Shown piece after piece: positions 58,006-64,000 of a stretch of DNA of 64,000 nucleotides. The DNA comes from Christensenella intestinihominis (lineage in GTDB: Bacteria; Bacillota; Clostridia; Christensenellales; Christensenellaceae). A model generated the notes under the pieces. That model searched no databases, was not told the DNA's origin, and was given only the letters and a program-made list of their open reading frames with translations. Every line of letters starts with the position of its first letter. Position 1 is the stretch's first letter. Position numbers and translations under genes: made by a program. The stretch is from the NCBI RefSeq assembly GCF_001678845.1, contig NZ_MAIQ01000003.1, positions 1-64,000 of the forward strand. Direction: 5' to 3'.

Positions 58006-61000
58006 ATGTCAAAATTCAGTGTCAAAAAGCCAATGACCATCTTTGTGGTGGTTGTTTTGGTGTGCATCCTTGGCTTCATCTCGTTTACGAGCATGACCAC
58101 GGACCTGCTTCCCAAAATGGACCTTCCCTATGTGATGGTCCTCACCACCTACCCCGGCGCAAGCCCGGAAAAAATCGAGCAAACGGTCACGAAGCCGCTT
58201 GAACAGACCCTTTCCACCACAAGCGGGGTGAAAACCGTCACCAGTTCGTCCAACGAAAATTCAAGCATGGTGCTCCTGGAATTCACCCAGGGAACCAACA
58301 TGGACAGCGCCATGATCGAAATGAGCGGCAACATCGACATAGTAAAGGCGAACTTTGACGATGCGGTGGGCACGCCCACGCTGATCAAGCTCAACCCGGA
58401 TATGATGCCCGTTATGGTCGCCAGTGTGGACATCGACGGCAAAGACATTACGGAGACGTCGAAAATCGTGGCGGACACCATCCTTCCCGAATTCGAGCGC
58501 ATTGACGGCGTTGCCTCCGTGACCGCGACCGGCCTTGTGGAAGATTCCATCGAAGTCACCCTAAGCCAGGAAAAAATCGACGAACTCAACCGCCGCGTCC
58601 TCGCGTCCGTAGACGAAAAGCTCGCCGAAGCGCAGGAGAAAATAGACGACGCCAAGGCCGAGATCGAGAGCGGCAAGCAGCAGGTGAAATCCATGGGCCA
58701 GACGCAGTCCCAGCAGCTTGTGGACATGGGCCTCCAGCTTTCGGCGGGCAAGGACCAGATCGAGGCGGCCCTCGCAAGCCTTCCGCAGGCGCAGAAGGAC
58801 CTTGAAGCGCAGCTTGCGGACCTGAAATCACAGCGTACGGAACTCGAAACACAGAAAAGCGCCCTCGAGGCGCAGCTTGCGGACGCAAAAACCGCGCTGC
58901 CCGCGCTCGAGCAGCAGGTTGCCGCCCTGGTGGCGGCGGGACAGCCCGTGCCGGACGAGCTTACCGCGCAGCTTGCGGCATTACAGGAGGGCATTCCCCA
59001 GCTTGAGGCGGGGCTCCAGCAAATCGAAGCGGGGCTTCCCCAGCTCAACGACGGCATTTCCCAGATCGAGGCGGGGCTTGCCCAGCTTCCCGGCCAGAAG
59101 GCGCAGCTCGAAGAAAAGCTTTCCGAGCTCACTGAGGGCGAACGCCAGCTTGAAACGGGTAAAATGACGCTGACAAACGAGCTTGCGCAGGCCTCCGGGC
59201 AGCTGGCAAGCGGCGAAGCGCAGCTTTCCCAGAAGGAACAGGAATTTGAAGACCAGAAGGACGCCGCCTATAAACAGGCGGGCCTTGACGGCAAGATTAC
59301 GCAGGAAACCGTGAGCCAGATTCTCGCGGCGCAGAATTTTTCCATGCCTGCCGGTTACATCAGCGAAGGAGACCAGCGCTACCTGGTCAAGGTCGGCGAC
59401 CAGTTCAAGGACATCGGCCAGCTCAAGGACCTGGAGCTGTTCAATATTGATGCGGACGACATCGGGGTTGTGACGCTCGTGGATGTTGCGGATGTGCAAA
59501 TGACCGACAACCGGGACGATATGTACGCCAAAATCAACGGCAATGACGGCATCCTGCTTACCTTCCAGAAGCAAAGCACCTCGTCTACCACCGACGTTTC
59601 GGACCGCATCGGCGAGGTCATGAAGCAGGTCGAAGCGGACAACCCCGCCGTACACCTTACCGCCCTTTCCGACCAGGGCGTGTACATTGGCATTGTACTT
59701 GAATCCGTGCTTAACAACCTGCTTCTCGGGGCCATCTTCGCAATCCTGATCCTGTTCCTGTTTTTAAAGGATATAAAGCCCACGATCATCGTCGCCATCA
59801 GTATTCCGTTCAGCCTGCTCGCGGCGCTGACGCTGATGTATTTCTGCGGCGTGACGCTGAACGTTATTTCCCTCGCGGGCCTTGCGCTCGGCGTGGGTAT
59901 GCTGGTGGACAACAGCATCGTGGTGATCGAGAATATTTACCGCCTGCGCTCACTCGGCGTCCCACCGGCGAAGGCGGCGGTTAAGGGCGCCCAGCAGGTC
60001 GCGGGGGCAATTTTCGCTTCCACCCTGACCACAATATGCGTATTCCTGCCCATCGTCTTTACCGAGGGCCTTACGCGCCAGCTTTTCTCCGATATGGGCC
60101 TTACCATCGCGTTCTCGCTGCTCGCCAGCCTGATTATCGCGCTGACGCTGGTGCCTGCCATGGGCTCCACCATGCTCAAAAAGACCAAGGAGAAAAAGCA
60201 TCCGCTGTTTGATAAATTTACCGCAGGCTACCAAAAGCTGCTTTCCGGCGCGCTGAAGCGCAAATGGATTGTGATTGTAATCGTGATCGGCCTGTTTGTG
60301 TTCAGCGTGTCGAACATCTTTACGATGGGCACGTCGCTCATGCCAAAGATGGACAGCTCTGAAATCATGATAACCATGGAAATGCCCGAAGACAGCACCA
60401 CGCAGGAAACGCGTGATATGAGCGACGAGGTGCTGGCCCGCCTGACCGAAATCCCGGGTGTGGAAACCATCGGCGCGATGGAAGGGGGCGTTATGTCGAC
60501 TATGGGCATGTCCTCCGGCGGCGGAAACAACACCACTATGATGATGTACGCCCTGCTGAAGGACGAGCGTACGGAGTCCAGCGCGGAAATTGCGGAGGAT
60601 ATGAGGAACGCCGTCCGGGACCTTCCCGCCACGGTGGACGTAAGCGATTCCACGATGGATATGTCCGCGCTTTCCGGCTCGGGCCTCGAGGTCGCAATCA
60701 AGGGCGACAACCTCGACACTTTAAAAGAGATCGCGCAGGACGTCTCCGGCATGATGCAGGAAACGGAGGGCCTCACAAATATCGACGACGGCCTTTCGGA
60801 CGCGACCATGGAAACGCGCATCGTGGTCGATAAGAACAAGGCCATGGACTTTGGGCTCACTACGGCGCAGGTTTACCAGCAGGTCGCGGCGGAGGTTTCC
60901 GCGGGTACGACGGCGACCACCGTTACCTTCGAGGCGGAGGATTACCCGGTAATCGTGAAAAACAGCCCCGCGGACACCGTATCCCTCGAAACCCTTAAGG

Positions 61001-61803
61001 ACTTCGAGCTCAAGGGCACCAAGGACGGCGAGGATACGGACGTGAAGCTTTCGGAAATCGCCGATATTTCGCAGGAGCAGAGCCTTTCCTCCATCAACCA
61101 TGTCGGACAGGTGCGGACCATGTCCGTTACGGCAGGCGTGGACACAGACCACAACATCGGCCTTGTGAGCAGGGATTTTTCGGCGAAGCTGGCGGGATAT
61201 TCCGTTCCCGTGGGGTATACGGTGGAGATCGAGGGTGAAAACCAGACGATCACGGACACCTTTACAAACCTCATTTATATGTTCATGCTGGCGGTGGTGC
61301 TGATCTACCTCATTATGGTGGCGCAGTTCCAGTCCTTGAAATCGCCTTTCATCATCCTCTTCACCATTCCGCTGGCGTTTACGGGCGGGCTGCTGGCCCT
61401 GCTGATGACAGGCTCCGACCTCAGCATGATCGCGCTTCTCGGATTCCTGATCCTCGCGGGCATCGTGGTCAACAACGGCATCGTGTTTGTGGATTATGTG
61501 AACCAGCTGCGGCTTTCGGGCATGGAAAAACGCGAGGCGCTCGTGAAGACGGGGAAAGCGCGTATTCGCCCGATTCTGATGACCGCGCTCACCACTATCC
61601 TCGGCCTTGCGCCCCTTGCCTTCGGCATGGGGCAGGGTGCGGAAATGCTCCAGCCTATGGCAATCGTTACCATCGGCGGCCTCATTTACGCAACGTTTAT
61701 GACGCTGTTCTTCGTGCCCGTGCTGTACGATATCCTGAATAAAAAAGACCTGAAACCGGTCGTAATCGAGGAGGGATTAGACGATGACATCCCCGTCTTA
61801 TAA
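58006..61803 (+). CDS. RND-family exporter with long coiled-coil insert
   Basis: 1265 residues against about 1050 for usual HAE-RND pumps. Twelve-helix RND plan: helix 1 (about 10-30), first exterior domain, helices 2-6 (about 565-740), helix 7 (about 758-778), second exterior domain, helices 8-12 (about 1085-1250). RND motifs: GLALGVGMLVDNSIVVIENIYR (proton-relay Asp kept; the next Asp is Asn) and AGIVVNNGIVFVDYVNQLR. Residues about 200-420 are a Gln/Leu/Glu-rich coiled coil with repeats such as IPQLEAGLQQIEAGL, placed in the first exterior domain and absent from classical pumps. It could cross the cell wall in a Gram-positive. No membrane-fusion partner is nearby. Confidence 0.92.
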   Translation: MSKFSVKKPMTIFVVVVLVCILGFISFTSMTTDLLPKMDLPYVMVLTTYPGASPEKIEQTVTKPLEQTLSTTSGVKTVTSSSNENSSMVLLEFTQGTNMDSAMIEMSGNIDIVKANFDDAVGTPTLIKLNPDMMPVMVASVDIDGKDITETSKIVADTILPEFERIDGVASVTATGLVEDSIEVTLSQEKIDELNRRVLASVDEKLAEAQEKIDDAKAEIESGKQQVKSMGQTQSQQLVDMGLQLSAGKDQIEAALASLPQAQKDLEAQLADLKSQRTELETQKSALEAQLADAKTALPALEQQVAALVAAGQPVPDELTAQLAALQEGIPQLEAGLQQIEAGLPQLNDGISQIEAGLAQLPGQKAQLEEKLSELTEGERQLETGKMTLTNELAQASGQLASGEAQLSQKEQEFEDQKDAAYKQAGLDGKITQETVSQILAAQNFSMPAGYISEGDQRYLVKVGDQFKDIGQLKDLELFNIDADDIGVVTLVDVADVQMTDNRDDMYAKINGNDGILLTFQKQSTSSTTDVSDRIGEVMKQVEADNPAVHLTALSDQGVYIGIVLESVLNNLLLGAIFAILILFLFLKDIKPTIIVAISIPFSLLAALTLMYFCGVTLNVISLAGLALGVGMLVDNSIVVIENIYRLRSLGVPPAKAAVKGAQQVAGAIFASTLTTICVFLPIVFTEGLTRQLFSDMGLTIAFSLLASLIIALTLVPAMGSTMLKKTKEKKHPLFDKFTAGYQKLLSGALKRKWIVIVIVIGLFVFSVSNIFTMGTSLMPKMDSSEIMITMEMPEDSTTQETRDMSDEVLARLTEIPGVETIGAMEGGVMSTMGMSSGGGNNTTMMMYALLKDERTESSAEIAEDMRNAVRDLPATVDVSDSTMDMSALSGSGLEVAIKGDNLDTLKEIAQDVSGMMQETEGLTNIDDGLSDATMETRIVVDKNKAMDFGLTTAQVYQQVAAEVSAGTTATTVTFEAEDYPVIVKNSPADTVSLETLKDFELKGTKDGEDTDVKLSEIADISQEQSLSSINHVGQVRTMSVTAGVDTDHNIGLVSRDFSAKLAGYSVPVGYTVEIEGENQTITDTFTNLIYMFMLAVVLIYLIMVAQFQSLKSPFIILFTIPLAFTGGLLALLMTGSDLSMIALLGFLILAGIVVNNGIVFVDYVNQLRLSGMEKREALVKTGKARIRPILMTALTTILGLAPLAFGMGQGAEMLQPMAIVTIGGLIYATFMTLFFVPVLYDILNKKDLKPVVIEEGLDDDIPVL

Positions 61804-62392
61804 GGAAAAAGAGCTTCTTATCATGCGCGCGCTGCTGCGGCTCCTTTCGGGCGGCATGAGCATCGTGGAAATCAAGACGTCCGATATCGCACGGGAAGCG
61901 GGCATTGGCAAGGGCACGCTGTATAACTATTTCGACACCAAGGAGGACATTTTTGCCCGCACCATCGTCTACAGCATCGATACGCAGATGCATGACATTT
62001 TCGAGCAAATGAACCGTGCGGAGGGCTTCAAAAACAAATGCTATACCGTCCTGCGCATTGCGCATGAAATTGCGTCGAACGAGCGCTCGGATTTCCACCT
62101 GCTCCTTTTCAACCTCGGGGGCAGGGATATGAAACAGCTGATGGGCGAAGATATGTCGTTTGCGTGGAGGTATCTTGCCATGATCCGCGGCAAGGTGATG
62201 CAGCTTGCGCAGGCGGGCGTCGCGGAAGGGCTTTTTCCGCCGTTTTCCGATGAGGAATATACCTACAGCGTATTTGCCGCCGCTCTCATGAGTTTTGTGC
62301 ACGCGCGCTGCCGGATGAACCCTCCGACGGATGAGACGCTTAAAAACGCAATGGACAACGCTTACAAGCTGCTGCTTAAGGCGCTTTGCTGA
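61784..62392 (+). CDS. TetR-family transcriptional regulator
   Basis: 202 residues. N-terminal helix-turn-helix SIVEIKTSDIAREAGIGKGTLYNYFDTKEDIFARTI (residues about 25-60) is typical TetR; the C-terminal ligand domain is all helical. The gene overlaps the end of the exporter gene by 20 bp, so it is translated from the same message and likely represses it through the palindrome at 57791. GGAGGG precedes the ATG. The ligand is unknown and is presumably a drug, detergent or lipid. Confidence 0.92.
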   Translation: MTSPSYKEKELLIMRALLRLLSGGMSIVEIKTSDIAREAGIGKGTLYNYFDTKEDIFARTIVYSIDTQMHDIFEQMNRAEGFKNKCYTVLRIAHEIASNERSDFHLLLFNLGGRDMKQLMGEDMSFAWRYLAMIRGKVMQLAQAGVAEGLFPPFSDEEYTYSVFAAALMSFVHARCRMNPPTDETLKNAMDNAYKLLLKALC

Positions 62393-62403
62393 ACGCTGAT
62401 GTA

Positions 62404-62439
62404 AAAAAGACGCGGCCCGCAAATGGGCCGCGTCTTTTT
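62404..62439. terminator. Terminator between TetR and DUF5714 genes
   Basis: A perfect stem, AAAAAGACGCGGCCC / GGGCCGCGTCTTTTT with a 6-nt loop, with runs suitable on both strands. Confidence 0.85.
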
Positions 62440-62462
62440 CTTCTATATTGTCCTGCCCGTAT

Positions 62463-63212
62463 TTACCGTGCAAAGCCTGCCTGCTTAAGGTCCGTTTCCC
62501 GCCGGTCCGTCCCCGGCCCGTAATAAGGACAATTTTTTCCAAGACACTGCCTGTTTTCATTTGAAAAACCGCATTGTATCTTTTCGGGCAGCTCCATCGC
62601 GATCCCAAGGTTTTTCCTTGTGAACAGGACGGCCTCTTTTGCTGCCGTAAAGGAATTCCGTTTACAGCACCTCGGACCGCCAAGTCCTGCAATCGCATCA
62701 AGCGCCCGGGCCGTCATTTGGTTGGAAAGGGCCCACGGCTTACTGCTGAGGGGCGTTGCCTCCGTAACAATGCTGACAAACATTCCCGCGCTGGCCGCAG
62801 CGCCGCAGCATCCCCACAGCCCGCATGCGCCGCCGGGATATCCGCTTCCCCTCGATTCCATTTCCCGCAGCGCGGCATCCAGGTTGATTTGTCCGCCGGA
62901 ATTGCGGTAAGCTGTCAAGAGAGCCGCGCCCACCAAAACATGATGCTCCGGCCCGTGCATATAGATATAGGGATTCTCCATCACCGCCTGTATGATGGAA
63001 ACGGGATTTTTAAGCGTGCTTTTTCCACATTGTTCCACGATCGCGCCAAGACCTTTTTCTTCATGGCACCGGTCGCATACATAATGCCCATGCCTGCAGC
63101 TTGCATAGCCGGTATATTTTTTATGGCAGATACTGCATTCCATTTCCTGCGCTTCCCTGAAATATTCCAGGGCTTCCCCGCATATCAGGCATGCGCCTTC
63201 GTTTCTTCCCAT
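62463..63212 (-). CDS. DUF5714-like zinc-ribbon protein
   Basis: 249 residues from ATG 63212 (GGAGG six bases upstream; a longer open frame to 63665 runs through the opposite AzlD/AzlC sequence and has no site). N-terminus holds two CxxC-type pairs: CLICGEALEYF, CSICHKKYTGYASC and HYVCDRCHEEKG, a rubredoxin-like zinc ribbon. The rest is helical with GGACGLWGCCGAAASAGMF and further Cys (PRCCKRNSF, CLGKNCPYYGPG), so it may bind a metal cluster. Matches DUF5714 proteins of anaerobes; the activity is unknown. Confidence 0.8.
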   Translation of the reverse strand: MGRNEGACLICGEALEYFREAQEMECSICHKKYTGYASCRHGHYVCDRCHEEKGLGAIVEQCGKSTLKNPVSIIQAVMENPYIYMHGPEHHVLVGAALLTAYRNSGGQINLDAALREMESRGSGYPGGACGLWGCCGAAASAGMFVSIVTEATPLSSKPWALSNQMTARALDAIAGLGGPRCCKRNSFTAAKEAVLFTRKNLGIAMELPEKIQCGFSNENRQCLGKNCPYYGPGTDRRETDLKQAGFAR

Positions 63213-63238
63213 ATCTTTCCTCCTTGTTACTTCCGGTT

Positions 63239-63565
63239 TTAAAACACGAACTGCACGAGCAGCATATAGCAAATGGTACCGCCCGCAATGGAGAGCAGCA
63301 TCTGGCGTTTCCACAGGTGCAGTCCCACAACGAGGGCAATCGAAATCAATTCGGGAATGCCGTGGCTGCCCGCGAAAATGGAAACGTCCTTCAGGCAATA
63401 GACCACCAGCAGGCCGAACACCGCCGCCGGAAGCACCCTGCCTAGGTATTTGACGAATTTGGGCGTGGGTTTTCCCGCCGGGAACAACAGGAAGGGCAGG
63501 AAACGCGTGAGCATCGTGCCCGCAACGACCATTGCAACCGTAATAATTTGCTGCGCCAGCGTCAT
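63239..63565 (-). CDS. azlD: Branched-chain amino acid exporter subunit AzlD
   Basis: 108 residues with three to four membrane helices (about 5-25, 43-60, 68-85, 88-106) and the family motif [15 protein letters not shown] near the N-terminus, plus [14 protein letters not shown]. AzlD works with AzlC to export branched-chain amino acids. It overlaps the end of the azlC gene by 4 bp (ATG within the last codons), as usual for this pair. Confidence 0.9.
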   Translation of the reverse strand: MTLAQQIITVAMVVAGTMLTRFLPFLLFPAGKPTPKFVKYLGRVLPAAVFGLLVVYCLKDVSIFAGSHGIPELISIALVVGLHLWKRQMLLSIAGGTICYMLLVQFVF

Positions 63566-64000
63566 GCGGAATCACCGCCCTTCGCAAGGGGCTTTTTGAG
63601 CAGCGCCAGGATGCCGAGAATCGCAAGCATGGCGGGAACGATAAAGTTATCCGCCCCGAACGCAACCAGGAACAGGAGCGACAGCCCCAGCCCGAGGAGC
63701 GCGCTGGTGTGGTTTTTGTCCTTCAGCCACTGCTCGAGGAAAATGACGACAAACATGGCCGTCATTACAAATTCGAGCCCTTCGGTATTGAAATGGATCA
63801 GGGAGCCGAAAATCCCGCCCAGGGTCGAACCGGTAAACCAATACATATGGTTGAGGAAGGTCACAAAAAACATGAACCAGCCGCGGTCCACATCCGGGGG
63901 AATTTTGGCGGTGTAATTGATGGAAAAGCTTTCGTCGCACATCCCGAAAATAAGGTACGGCTTTTTCCACCCCGTCCCCTTATACCGGTCCAGCATGGAA
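63562..64000 (-). CDS. azlC: AzlC family branched-chain amino acid exporter (C-terminal part)
   Basis: Only the last about 146 codons are in the window; the frame runs open past position 64000, and full AzlC is about 230-250 residues. Visible: [38 protein letters not shown] (the AzlC core motif) and [15 protein letters not shown], with four or five helices. The ATG at 63996 is internal. Partner of the overlapping azlD. Confidence 0.88.
   Translation of the reverse strand, partial: SMLDRYKGTGWKKPYLIFGMCDESFSINYTAKIPPDVDRGWFMFFVTFLNHMYWFTGSTLGGIFGSLIHFNTEGLEFVMTAMFVVIFLEQWLKDKNHTSALLGLGLSLLFLVAFGADNFIVPAMLAILGILALLKKPLAKGGDSA

Noticed and set aside
63213-63665. N-terminal extension of the DUF5714 frame to 63665
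   Set aside because: It would overlap the azlD and azlC genes on the same strand; the ATG at 63212 has a proper GGAGG and begins the zinc-ribbon motif.

Overview
The window looks like a chromosomal segment from a Gram-positive, anaerobe-type member of the Bacillota, class Clostridia. It has about 50% G+C, strong GGAGG ribosome sites, sigma-A style promoters, a YesM/YesN-type two-component pair, a DUF1836 protein, LL-diaminopimelate aminotransferase and three CUT2 (ribose-type) sugar ABC systems, and I see no outer-membrane genes. A Christensenellales-like gut bacterium is my guess from general gene content; no marker gene proves it. I see no rRNA, tRNA, CRISPR array, insertion sequence or phage module.

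Layout. 1-3.8 kb: a minus-strand block with a large charged soluble protein that looks like a polymorphic toxin, followed at once by small membrane proteins, two of them paralogous (candidate immunity proteins). Two decayed fragments lie between them: a copy of the toxin's last residues and a copy of an immunity-gene start. 3.9-7.1 kb: two tandem YbaK-type tRNA deacylases, a 50-residue Lys/Ala-rich protein, and an exported M3 peptidase lipoprotein. 7.2-18.1 kb: carbohydrate region 1 (transaldolase-like protein divergent from rhamnulokinase, AraC regulator, VOC protein, complete CUT2 transporter, DeoR regulator and an odd orphan CUT2 ATPase). 18.2-21.7 kb: NfeD and flotillin, then a three-copy 154-bp tandem repeat with RNA-like folding, then a DUF1836 regulator. 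22-25.3 kb: hydroxyacid dehydrogenase, aldo/keto reductase, MFS carrier. 25.4-34.4 kb: carbohydrate region 2, a seven-gene minus-strand cluster (YesN-like regulator, zinc alcohol dehydrogenase, YesM-like kinase, binding protein, ATPase, permease, D-lyxose isomerase). 34.6-46 kb: housekeeping and lipid genes (DUF308, MFS, glycerol-3-phosphate dehydrogenase, ACP, acyl ligase, methyltransferase, a histone-H1-like Lys/Ala protein, GNAT, glycosyltransferase, DapL, Gfo/Idh oxidoreductase). 46.2-48.5 kb: a DUF1538 membrane protein with two PII-like proteins. 48.5-57 kb: carbohydrate region 3 (nucleoside hydrolase, CUT2 transporter, divergent PfkB kinase, epimerase, DeoR regulator, 6-phospho-3-hexuloisomerase). 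57-62.4 kb: a lipoprotein, then an RND exporter with a long coiled-coil insert and its overlapping TetR gene, behind a promoter with a TetR-like palindrome. 62.4-64 kb: DUF5714 protein and AzlD/AzlC, the last cut by the window end.

How it works together. The three carbohydrate regions each pair a CUT2 importer with its own regulator type (DeoR, YesM/YesN, DeoR) and with isomerases, kinases or dehydrogenases that would feed sugars into the pentose or hexose phosphate pool. Region 3 is the most intriguing. It has a hexuloisomerase but no visible hexulose-phosphate synthase, and a repeated TTATCG(T/A)TTT motif links its divergent promoters and its regulator gene. The other candidate for an undescribed system is the toxin/immunity array at the left edge. 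All functional statements rest on reading motifs and gene context; no database search was possible.
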